The notes below the pieces were generated by a model, which was not told the origin of the DNA, did not search any database, and was given only the letters and a program-made list of their open reading frames with translations. 64,000 nt of DNA from Synchiropus splendidus (lineage: Eukaryota > Chordata > Actinopteri > Syngnathiformes > Callionymidae). The stretch spans positions 1,736,001 to 1,800,000 of the forward strand of contig NW_026527054.1 in NCBI RefSeq assembly GCF_027744825.2. The letters run 5' to 3'. Positions within the stretch are counted from its first letter, which is position 1; each line of letters opens with the position of its first letter. This document shows, piece by piece, positions 12,159 through 24,000 of this stretch. The position numbers and the translations under genes were made by a program.

Positions 12159-13662
12159 TTAGATTTGATGTGCAACTGCTACAAACACCCTTTTTGTTGT
12201 AGTGGGAGGTGAAAATTTCATGTTCTGAAGCTTCTCTGCAAAGTTATGGCACACTGCAGAAAACGCGTTTTCAGCCTGAGATGAGGTCGATTCCGGAACA
12301 CCAAACATAAAAATGTTGATAACTTTTGAAAAACACTTCAGACAGCTTAGATTTGATGTGCAACTACTAGAAAGACCATTTCTGCTATAGTGGGAGGTCA
12401 AAATTTCATGTTCGGAAGCTTCCCTGCAGAGTTATGGCACAATGCGTAAAACGCGTTTTCAGCCGGAGATAAGGTCGATTCCGGAACGCCAAACAGAAAA
12501 GTGTTGATAACTTTGGAAAAACACTTCAGACAGCTTAGATTTGATGTGCAACTACTAGAAAGACCCTTTCTGCTATAGTGGGAGGTGAACATTTCATGTT
12601 CTGAAGCTTCCCTGTAAAGTTATGGCACAATGCAGAAAACGCATTTTGAGCCTGAGATAAGGTCGATTCCCGAACGCCAAACATAAAAATGTTGATAACT
12701 TTGGAAAAACACATCAGACAGCTTAGATTTGATGTGCAACTACCAGAAAGACCCTTTCTGCTATAGTGGGAGGTCAAAATTATATGTTCTGAAGCTTCCC
12801 TGCAAAGTTATGGGACAATGCAGATAACGATTTTTCATCCTGAGATAAGGTTGGTTCCGGAACGCAAAACATAAAAATGTTGATAACTTTGGAAATACAC
12901 TTCAGACAGCTTAGATTTGGTGTGCAACTACTAAAAAGACCCTTTCTGCTATAGTGGGAGGTGCAAATTTCATGTTCGGAAGCATCCATGCAAAGTTATG
13001 GCACAATGCAGAAAACGCGTTTTCAGCCTGAGATAAAGTTGATTCCGGAACGCCAAACATAAAAATGTTGATAACTTTGGAAAAACACTTCAGACAGCTT
13101 AAATTTGATGTGCAACTACTAGAAAGACCGTTTCTGCTATAGTGGGAGGTGAACATTTCATGTTCTGAAGCTTCCCTGTAAAGTTATGGCACAATGCGTA
13201 AAACGCGTTTTGAGCCTGAGATAAGGTCGATTCCGGAACGCCAAACATAAAAATGTTGATAACTTTCGAAAAACACTTCAGACAGCTTAGATTTGATGTG
13301 CAACTGCTACAAACACCCTTTTTGTTGTAGTGGGAGGTGAAAATTTCATGTTCTGAAGCTTTCATGCAAAGTTATGGTACAATGCGTAAAACACGTTTTC
13401 AGCCTGAGATAAGGTTGATTCTGGAACGCCAAACATAAAAATGCTGATAACTTTGGAAAAACACTTCAGACAGCTTAAATTTGATGTGCAACTACTAGAA
13501 AGACCCTTTCTGCTATAGTGGGAGGTGAACATTTCATGTTCTGAAGCTTCCCTGTAAAGTTATGGCACAATGCGTAAAACGCGTTTTGAGCCTCAGATAA
13601 GGTCGATTACGGAACGCCAAACATAAAAATGTTGATAACTTTCGAAAAACTCTTGAGACAGC
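12159..13662. repeat. Representative 8-monomer unit (1504 bp)
   Basis: This runs from one CTACAAACACCC-type monomer with GGAACACCAAAC to the next of the same type at 13663, exactly 8 x 188 bp. Successive monomers are distinguishable: GTTATGGCACACTG; GCAGAGTTATGG; CGCATTTTGAGCC; CAAAATTATATGTTCTG with ACGATTTTTCATCC; GGAAATACACTTC; AAATTTGATG; and CTGATAACTTTGG. The same order is found from 15868, 21040 and 24048, sometimes cut short. It is the best candidate for the ancestral higher-order unit of the domain. Confidence 0.75.
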
Positions 13663-14514
13663 TTAGATTTGATGTGCAACTGCTACAAACACCCTTTTTG
13701 TTGTAGTGGGAGGTGAAAATTTCATGTTCTGAAGCTTCTCTGCAAAGTTATGGCACAATGCAGAAAACGCGTTTTCAGCCTGAGATGAGGTCGATTCCGG
13801 AACACCAAACATAAAAATGTTGATAACTTTTGAAAAACACTTCAGACAGCTTAGATTTGATGTGCAACTACTAGAAAGACCCTTTCTGCTATAGTGGGAG
13901 GTGAACATTTCATGTTCTGAAGCTTCCCTGTAAAGTTATGGCACAATGCAGAAAACGCATTTTGAGCCTGAGATAAGGTCGAGTCCCGAACGCCAAACAT
14001 AAAAATGTTGATCACTTTGGAAAAACAATTCAGACAGCTTAGATTTGATGCGCAACTACTAAAAAGACCCTTTCTGCAACAGTGGGAGGTTAAAATTTCA
14101 TGTTCGGAAGCTTTCATGCAAAGTTATTGCACAATGCAGACAACGCGTTTTCAGACTGAGATAAGGTCGATTCCGGAACGCCAAACATAAAAATGTTGAT
14201 AACTTTCGAAAAACAGTTCAGACAGCTTAGATTTGATGTGCAACTACTAGAAAGACCATTTCTGCTATAGTGAGAGGTCAAAATTTCATTTTCTGACGCT
14301 TTCCTGCAAAGTTATGGGACAATGCAGAAAACGCATTTTGAGCCTGAGATAAGGTTGATTCCCGAACGCCAAACATAAAAATGTTGATCACTTTGGAAAA
14401 ACAATTCAGACAGCTTAGATTTGATGCGCAACTACTAAAAAGACCCTTTCTGCAACAGTGGGAGATTAAAATTTCATGTTCTGAAGCTTCCCTGCAAAGT
14501 TATGGCAGAATGGA

Positions 14515-14532
14515 GAAAACGCAAGCGTTTTC
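14515..14532. repeat. Enlarged palindrome monomer (copy 3)
   Basis: GAAAACGCAAGCGTTTTC again follows GCAGAATGGA. It lies outside the 9-mer tandem, in the 8-mer-derived domain, so this monomer type moved by later rearrangement. Confidence 0.9.
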
Positions 14533-14569
14533 AGCCTGAAATAAGGTGGGTTCCAGAACGCCAAACATA

Positions 14570-16950
14570 AAATTGTTGATAACTTTGGAAAAACACTTCA
14601 GACAGCTTAGATTTGATGTGCAAGTACTAGAAAGACCCTTTCTGCTTTAGTGTGAGGTTAAAATTTCATGTTCGGAAGCTTTCATGCAAAGTTATGGTAC
14701 AATGCGTAAAACGCGTTTTCAGCCTGAGATAAGGTCGATTCCGGAACGCCAAACATAAAAATGTTGATAACTTTCGAAAAACAGTTCAGACAGCTTAGAT
14801 TTGATGTGCAACTACTAGAAAGACCCTTTCTGCTATTGTGGGAGGTCAAAATTTTATGTTCTGAAGCTTACCTGCAAAGTTATGGCACAATGCAGAAAAC
14901 GATTTTTCATCCTGAGATAAGGTCGATTCCGGAACGCTAAACATAAAAATGTTGATATCTTTTGAAAAACTCTTCAGACAGCTTAGATTTGTTGCGCAAC
15001 TACTAAAAAGACCCTTTCTGCTATAGTGGGAGGTTAAAATTTCATGTTCCGAAGCTTTCATGCAAAGTTATGGTACAATGCGTAAAACGCGTTTTCAGCC
15101 TGAGATAAGGTCGATTCCGGAACGCCAAACATAAAAATGTTGATAACTTTCGAAAAACAGTTAAGACAGCTTAGATTTGATGTGCAACTATTAGAAAGAC
15201 CCTTTCTGCTATAGTGGGAGGTCAAAATTTCATGTTCTGAAGCTTACCTGCAAAGTTATGGCACAATGCAGAAAACGATTTTTGGAAAAACACTTCAGAC
15301 AGCTTAGATTTGTTGTGCAAGTACTAAAAAGACCCTTTCTGCTATAGTGGGAGGTCAAAATTATATGTTCTGAAGCTTCCCTGCAAAGTTATGGGACAAT
15401 GCAGATAACGATTTTTCATCCTGAGATAAGGTTTGTTCCTGAACGCCAAACATAAAAATGTTGACAACTTTGGAAATACACTTCAGACAGCTTAGATTTG
15501 GTGTGCAACTACTAAAAAGACCCTTTCTGCTATAGTGGGAGGTGCAAATTTCATGTTCGGAAGCATCCATGCAAAGTTATGGCACAATGCAGAAAACGCG
15601 TTTTCAGCCTGAGATAAAGTTGATTCCGGAACGCCAAACATAAAAATGTTGATAACTTTGGAAAAAGACTTCAGACAGCTTAAATTTGATGTGCAACTAC
15701 GAGAAAGACCCTTTCTGCTATAGTGGGAGGTGAACATTTCATGTTCTGAAGCTTCCCTGTAAAGTTATGGCACAATGCGTAAAACGCGTTTTGAGCCTGA
15801 GATAAGGTCGATTACGGAACGCCAAACATAAAAATGTTGATAACTTTCGAAAAACTCTTCAGACAGCTTAGATTTGATGTGCAACTGCTACAAACACCCT
15901 TTTTGTTGTAGTGGGAGGTGAAAATTTCATGTTCTGAAGCTTCTCTGCAAAGTTATGGCACACTGCAGAAAACGCGTTTTCAGCCTGAGATGAGGTCGAT
16001 TCCGGAACACCAAACATAAAAATGTTGATAACTTTTGAAAAACACTTCAGACAGCTTAGATTTGATGTGCAACTACTAGAAAGACCATTTCTGCTATAGT
16101 GGGAGGTCAAAATTTCATGTTTGGAAGCTTCCCTGCAGAGTTATGGCACAATGCGTAAAACGCGTTTTCAGCCGGAGATAAGGTCGATTCCGGAACGCCA
16201 AACATAAAAGTGTTGATAACTTTGGAAAAACACTTCAGACAGCTTAGATTTGATGTGCAACTACTAGAAAGACCCTTTCTGCTATAGTGGGAGGTGAACA
16301 TTTCATGTTCTGAAGCTTCCCTGTAAAGTTATGGCACAATGCAGAAAACGCATTTTGAGCCTGAGATAAGGTCGATTCCCGAACGCCAAACATAAAAATG
16401 TTGATAACTTTGGAAAAACACATCAGACAGCTTAGATTTGATGTGCAACTACCAGAAAGACCCTTTCTGCTATAGTGGGAGGTCAAAATTATATGTTCTG
16501 AAGCTTCCCTGCAAAGTTATGGGACAATGCAGATAACGATTTTTCATCCTGAGATAAGGTTGGTTCCGGAACGCAAAACATAAAAATGTTGATAACTTTG
16601 GAAATACACTTCAGACAGCTTAGATTTGGTGTGCAACTACTAAAAAGACCCTTTCTGCTATAGTGGGAGGTGCAAATTTCATGTTCGGAAGCATCCATGC
16701 AAAGTTATGGCACAATGCAGAAAACGCGTTTTCAGCCTGAGATAAAGTTGATTCCGGAACGCCAAACATAAAAATGTTGATAACTTTGGAAAAACACTTC
16801 AGACAGCTTAAATTTGATGTGCAACTACTAGAAAGACCGTTTCTGCTATAGTGGGAGGTGAACATTTCATGTTCTGAAGCTTCCCTGTAAAGTTATGGCA
16901 CAATGCGTAAAACGCGTTTTGAGCCTGAGATAAGGTCGATTCCGGAACGC
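14570..16950. repeat. Duplicated block, mate about 20117-22122
   Basis: From 14570 to about 15490 the mate is offset 5547 bp; from 15868 to 16950 it is offset 5172 bp. The 375-bp change equals two monomers, which are present here and missing in the mate at about 21037. The shared 133-bp monomer and the order of monomer types confirm common origin. Confidence 0.85.
15233..15365. repeat. 133-bp deleted monomer (copy 2)
   Basis: It has the same 55-bp deletion junction as at 10626-10758. The segment around it (about 14570-15490) recurs at 20117-21037. Confidence 0.92.
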
Positions 16951-17095
16951 CAAACATAAAAATGTTGATAACTTTCGAAAAACAATTCAGACAGCTTAGA
17001 TTTGATGCGCAACTACTAAAAAGACCCTTTCTGCAACAGTGGGAGGTTAAAATTTCATGTTCGGAAGCTTCCCTGCAAAGTTATGGCAGAATGGA

Positions 17096-17113
17096 GAAAA
17101 CGCAAGCGTTTTC
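17096..17113. repeat. Enlarged palindrome monomer (copy 4)
   Basis: The same 4-bp insertion is followed by CAGACTGAAATAAGG. It explains why the otherwise seven-monomer spacing between landmarks at 16489 and 17809 is 1320 rather than 1316 bp. Confidence 0.9.
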
Positions 17114-19505
17114 AGACTGAAATAAGGTGGGTTCCAGAACGCCAAACATAAAATTGTTGATAACTTTGGAAAAACACTTCAGACAGCTTAGATTTGATGT
17201 GCAAGTACTAGAAAGACCCTTTCTGCTATAGTGTGAGGTTAAAATTTCATGTTCGGAAGCTTTCATGCAAAGTTATGGTACAATGCGTAAAACGCGTTTT
17301 CAGCCTGAGATAAGGTTGATTCCGGAACGCCAAACATAAAAATGTTGATAACTTTCGAAAAACAGTTCAGACAGCTTAGATTTGATGTGCAACTACTAGA
17401 AAGACCATTTCTGCTATAGTGAGAGGTCAAAATTTTATGTTCTGAAGCTTTCCTGCAAAGTTATGGGACAATGCAGAAAACGCATTTTGAGCCTGAGATA
17501 AGGTTGATTCCCGAACGCCAAACATAAAATTGTTGATAACTTTGGAAAAACACTTCAGACAGCTTAGATTTGATGTGCAAGTACTAGAAAGACCCTTTCT
17601 GCTATAGTGGGAGGTGAACATTTCATGTTCTGAAGCTTCCCTGTAAAGTTATGGCACAATGCAGAAAACGCATTTTGAGCCTGAGATAAGGTCGATTCCC
17701 GAACGCCAAACATAAAAATGTTGATAACTTTGGAAAAACACATCAGACAGCTTAGATTTGATGTGCAACTACCAGAAAGACCCTTTCTGCTATAGTGGGA
17801 GGTCAAAATTATATGTTCTGAAGCTTCCCTGCAAAGTTATGGGACAATGCACATAACGATTTTTCATCCTGAGATAAGGTTGGTTCCGGAACGCAAAACA
17901 TAAAAATGTTGATAACTTTGGAAATACACTTCAGACAGCTTAGATTTGGTGTGCAACTACTAAAAAGACCCTTTCTGCTATAGTGGGAGGTGCAAATTTC
18001 ATGTTCGGAAGCATCCATGCAAAGTTATGGCACAATGCAGAAAACGCGTTTTCAGCCTGAGATAAAGTTGATTCCGGAACGCCAAACATAAAAATGTTGA
18101 TAACTTTGGAAATACACTTCAGACAGCTTAGATTTGGTGTGCAACTACTAAAAAGACCCTTTCTGCTATAGTGGGAGGTGCAAATTTCATGTTCTGAAGC
18201 TTCCCTGTAAAGTTATGGCACAATGCGTAAAACGCGTTTTGAGCCTGAGATAAGGTCGATTCCGGAACGCCAAACATAAAAATGTTGATAACTTTCGAAA
18301 AACTCTTCAGACAGCTTAGATTTGATGTGCAACTGCTACAAACACCCTTTTTGTTGTAGTGGGAGGTGAAAATTTCATGTTCTGAAGCTTCTCTGCAAAG
18401 TTATGGCACAATGCAGAAAACGCGTTTTCAGCCTGAGATGAGGTCGATTCCGGAACACCAAACATAAAAATGTTGATAACTTTTGAAAAACACTTCAGAC
18501 AGCTTAGATTTGATGTGCAACTACTAGAAAGACCATTTCTGCTATAGTGGGAGGTCAAAATTTCATGTTCTGAAGCGTCCCTGCAGAGTTATGGCACAAT
18601 GCGTAAAACGCGTTTTCAGCCTGAGATAAGGTCGATTCCGGAACGCCAAACATAAAAGTGTTGATAACTTTGGAAAAACACTTCAGACAGCTTAGATTTG
18701 ATGTGCAACTACTAGAAAGACCCTTTCTGCTATAGTGGGAGGTGAACATTTCATGTTCTGAAGCTTCCCTGTAAAGTTATGGCACAATGCAGAAAACGCA
18801 TTTTGAGCCTGAGATAAGGTCGATTCCCGAACGCCAAACATAAAAATGTTGATCACTTTGGAAAAACAATTCAGACAGCTTAGATTTGATGCGCAACTAC
18901 TAAAAAGACCCTTTCTGCAACAGTGGGAGGTTAAAATTTCATGTTCGGAAGCTTTCATGCAAAGTTATGGCACAATGCAGACAACGCGTTTTCAGACTGA
19001 GATATGGTCGATTCCGGAACGCCAAACATAAAAATGTTGATAACTTTCGAAAAACAGTTCAGACAGCTTAGATTTGATGTGCAACTACTAGAAAGACCAT
19101 TTCTGCTATAGTGAGTGGTCAAAATTTCATTTTCTGACGCTTTCCTGCAAAGTTATGGGACAATGCAGAAAACGCATTTTGAGCCTGAGATAAGGTTGAT
19201 TCCCGAACGCCAAACATGAAAATGTTGATCACTTTGGAAAAACACTTCAGACAGCTTAGATTTGATGTGCAAGTACTAGAAAGACCCTTTCTGCTTTAGT
19301 GTGAAATTAAAATTTCATGTTCTGAAGCTTCCCTGTAAAGTTATGGCACAATGCGTAAAACGCGTTTTGAGCCTGAGATAAGGTCGATTCCGGAACGCCA
19401 AACATAATAATGTTGATAACTTTCGAAAAACACTTCAGACAGCTTAGATTTGATGTGCAACTGCTACAAACACCCTTTTTGTTGTAGTGGGAGGTGAAAA
19501 TTTCA

Positions 19506-19651
19506 TGTTCTGAAGCTTTCATGCAAAGTTATGGTACAATGCGTAAAACGCGTTTTCAGCCTGAGATAAGGTCGATAAGCTCAGACAGCTTAGATTTGAT
19601 GTGCAACTACTAAAAAGACCCTTTCTGCTATAGTGGGAGGTGCAAATTTCA
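19506..19651. repeat. 146-bp deleted monomer (copy 2)
   Basis: It has the same GGTCGATAAGCTCAGACAGC junction as at 11766. Both copies are followed by a monomer with GTTCGGAAGCATCCATGC, so a multi-monomer block was copied over about 7.8 kb. Confidence 0.92.
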
Positions 19652-20780
19652 TGTTCGGAAGCATCCATGCAAAGTTATGGCACAATGCAGAAAACGCGTT
19701 TTCAGCCTGAGATAAGGTTGATTCTGGAACGCCAAACATAAAAATGCTGATAACTTTGGAAAAACACTTCAGACAGCTTAAATTTGATGTGCAACTACTA
19801 GAAAGACCCTTTCTGCTATAGTGTGAGGTTAAAATTTCATGTTCGGAAGCTTTCATGCAAAGTTATGGTACAATGCGTAAAACGCGTTTTCAGCCTGAGA
19901 TAAGGTCGATTCCGGAACGCCAAACATAAAAATGTTGATAACTTTCGAAAAACAGTTCAGACAGCTTAGATTTGATGTGCAACTACTAGAAAGACCATTT
20001 CTGCTATAGTGAGAGGTCAAAATTTTATGTTCTGAAGCTTTCCTGCAAAGTTATGGGACAATGCAGAAAACGCATTTTGAGCCTGAGATAAGGTTGATTC
20101 CCGAACGCCAAACATAAAATTGTTGATAACTTTGGAAAAACACTTCAGACAGCTTAGATTTGATGTGCAAGTACTAGAAAGACTCTTTCTGCTTTAGTGT
20201 GAGGTTAAAATTTGATGTTCGGAAGCTTTCATGCAAAGTTATGGTACAATGCGTAAAACGCGTTTTCAGCCTGAGATAAGGTCGATTCCGGAACGCCAAA
20301 CATAAAAATGTTGATAACTTTCGAAAAACAGTTCAGACAGCTTAGATTTGATGTGCAACTACTAGAAAGACCCTTTCTGCTATTGTGGGAGGTCAAAATT
20401 TTATGTTCTGAAGCTTACCTGCAAAGTTATGGCACAATGCAGAAAACGATTTTTCATCCTGAGATAAGGTCGATTCCGGAACGCTAAACATAAAAATGTT
20501 GATATCTTTTGAAAAACACTTCAGACAGCTTAGAGTTGTTGCGCAACTACTAAAAAAAACCCTTTCTGCTATAGTGGGAGGTTAAAATTTCATGTTCCGA
20601 AGCTTTCATGCAAAGTTATGGTACAATGCGTAAAACGCGTTTTCAGCCTGAGATAAGGTCGATTCCGGAACGCCAAACATAAAAATGTTGATAACTTTCG
20701 AAAAACAGTTCAGACAGCTTAGATTTGATGTGCAACTATTAGAAAGACCCTTTCTACTATAGTGGGAGGTCAAAATTTCA

Positions 20781-20913
20781 TGTTCTGAAGCTTACCTGCA
20801 AAGTTATGGCACAATGCAGAAAACGATTTTTGGAAAAACACTTCAGACAGCTTAGATTTGTTGTGCAAGTACTAAAAAGACCCTTTCTGCTATAGTGGGA
20901 GGTCAAAATTATA
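20781..20913. repeat. 133-bp deleted monomer (copy 3)
   Basis: It has the same 55-bp deletion junction, followed by AAAATTATATGTTCTGAAGC as at 15358. It lies in the second copy of the 14.6-17.0 kb segment. Confidence 0.92.
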
Positions 20914-21019
20914 TGTTCTGAAGCTTCCCTCTAAAGTTATGGGACAATGCAGATAACGATTTTTCATCCTGAGATAAGGTTGGTTCCGGAACGCAAAACA
21001 TAAAAATGTTGATAACTTT

Positions 21020-24000
21020 GGAAATACACTTCAGACAGCTTAGATTTGATGTGCAACTGCTACAAACACCCTTTTTGTTGTAGTGGGAGGTGAAAATTTC
21101 ATGTTCTGAAGCTTCTCTGCAAAGTTATGGCACACTGCAGAAAACGCGTTTCCAGCCTGAGATGAGGTCGATTCCGGAACACCAAACATAAAAATGTTGA
21201 TAACTTTTGAAAAACACTTCAGACAGCTTAGATTTGATGTGCAACTACTAGAAAGACCATTTCTGCTATAGTGGGAGGTCAAAATTTCATGTTCGGAAGC
21301 TTCCCTGCAGAGTTATGGCACAATGCGTAAAACGCGTTTTCAGCCGGAGATAAGGTCGATTCCGGAACGCCAGACATAAAAGTGTTGATAACTTTGGAAA
21401 AACACTTCAGACAGCTTAGATTTGATGTGCAACTACTAGAAAGACCCTTTCTGCTATAGTGGGAGGTGAACATTTCATGTTCTGAAGCTTCCTTGTAAAG
21501 TTATGGCACAATGCAGAAAACGCATTTTGAGCCTGAGATAAGGTCGATTCCCGAACGCCAAACATAAAAATGTTGATAACTTTGGAAAAACACATCAGAC
21601 AGCTTAGATTTGATGTGCAACTACCAGAAAGACCCTTTCTGCTATAGTGGGAGGTCAAAATTATATGTTCTGAAGCTTCCCTGCAAAGTTATGGGACAAT
21701 GCAGATAACGATTTTTCATCCTGAGATAAGGTTGGTTCCGGAACGCAAAACATAAAAATGTTGATAACTTTGGAAATACACTTCAGACAGCTTAGATTTG
21801 GTATGCAACTACTAAAAAGACCCTTTCTGCTATAGTGGGAGGTGCAAATTTCATGTTCGGAAGCATCCATGCAAAGTTATGGCACAATGCAGAAAACGCG
21901 TTTTCAGCCTGAGATGAAGTTGATTCCGGAACGCCAAACATAAAAATGTTGATAACTTTGGAAAAACACTTCAGACAGCTTAAATTTGATGTGCAACTAC
22001 TAGAAAGACCGTTTCTGCTATAGTGGGAGGTGAACATTTCATGTTCTGAAGCTTCCCTGTAAAGTTATGGCACAATGCGTAAAACGCGTTTTGAGCCTGA
22101 GATAAGGTCGATTCCGGAACGCCAAACATAAAAATGTTGATAACTTTCGAAAAACACTTCAGACAGCTTAGATTTGATGTGCAACTGCTACAAACACCCT
22201 TTTTGTTGTAGTGGGAGGTGAAAATTTCATGTTCTGAAGCTTTCATGCAAAGTTATGGTACAATGCGTAAAACGCGTTTTCAGCCTGAGATAAGGTTGAT
22301 TCTGGAACGCCAAACATAAAAATGCTGATAACTTTGGAAAAACACTTCAGACAGCTTAAATTTGATGTGCAACTACTAGAAAGACCCTTTCTGCTATAGT
22401 GTGAGGTGAACATTTCATGTTCTGAAGCCTCCCTGTAAAGTTATGGCACAATGCGTAAAACGCGTTTTGAGCCTGAGATAAGGTCGATTACGGAACGCCA
22501 AACATAAAAATGTTGATAACTTTCGAAAAACTCTTCAGACAGCTTAGATTTGATGTGCAACTACTAGAAAGACCCTTTCTGCTATAGTGGGAGGTGAACA
22601 TTTCATGTTCTGAAGCTTCCCTGTAAAGTTATGGCACAATGCAGAAAACGCATTTTGAGCCTGAGATAAGGTCGATTCCCGAACGCCAAACATAAAAATG
22701 TTGATAACTTTGGAAAAACACATCAGACAGCTTAGATTTGATGTGCAACTACCAGAAAGACCCTTTCTGCTATAGTGGGAGGTCAAAATTATATGTTCTG
22801 AAGCTTCCCTGCAAAGTTATGGGACAATGCAGATAACGATTTTTCATCCTGAGATAAGGTTGGTTCCGGAACGCAAAACATAAAAATGTTGATAACTTTG
22901 GAAATACACTTCAGACAGCTTAGATTTGGTGTGCAACTACTAAAAAGACCCTTTCTGCTATAGTGGGAGGTGCAAATTTCATGTTCGGAAGCATCCATGC
23001 AAAGTTATGGCACAATGCAGAAAACGCGTTTTCAGCCTGAGATAAAGTTGATTCCGGAACGCCAAACATAAAAATGTTGATAACTTTGGAAAAACACTTC
23101 AGACAGCTTAAATTTGATGTGCAACTACTAGAAAGACCGTTTCTGCTATAGTGGGAGGTGAACATTTCATGTTCTGAAGCTTCCCTGTAAAGTTATGGCA
23201 CAATGCGTAAAACGCGTTTTGAGCCTGAGATAAGGTCGATTCCGGAACGCCAAACATAAAAATGTTGATAACTTTCAAAAAACACTTCAGACAGCTTAGA
23301 TTTGATGAGCAACTGCTACAAACACCCTTTTTGTTGTAGTGGGAGGTGAAAATTTCATGTTCTGAAGCTTTCATGCAAAGTTATGGTACAATGCGTAAAA
23401 CGCGTTTTCAGCCTGAGATAAGGTTGATTCTGGAACGCCAAACATAAAAATGCTGATAACTTTGGAAAAACACTTCAGACAGCTTAAATTTGATGTGCAA
23501 CTACTAGAAAGACCCTTTCTGCTATAGTGTGAGGTGAACATTTCATGTTCTGAAGCTTCCCTGTAAAGTTATGGCACAATGCGTAAAACGCGTTTTGAGC
23601 CTAAGATAAGGTCGATTACGGAACGCCAAACATAAAAATGTTGATAACTTTCGAAAAACTCTTCAGACAGCTTAGATTTGATGTGCAACTGCTACAAACA
23701 CCCTTTTTGTTGTAGTGGGAGGTGAAAATTTCATGTTCTGAAGCTTCTCTGCAAAGTTATGGCACAATGCAGAAAACGCGTTTTCAGCCTGAGATGAGGT
23801 CGATTCCGGAACACCAAACATAAAAATGTTGATAACTTTTGAAAAACACTTCAGACAGCTTAGATTTGATGTGCAACTACTAGAAAGACCATTTCTGCTA
23901 TAGTGGGAGGTCAAAATTTCATGTTCTGAAGCGTCCCTGCAGAGTTATGGCACAATGCGTAAAACGCGTTTTCAGCCTGAGATAAGGTCGATTCCGGAAC

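Noticed and set aside
14171..14230. Possible CENP-B box in monomers with CTTTCGAAAAACACTTC.
   Set aside because: Against the essential pattern NTTCGNNNNANNCGGGN it has TTCG, the internal A and one C, but CTTC stands where CGGG is required. Most monomers read TTTGG here and lose TTCG as well. No complete box was seen on either strand.
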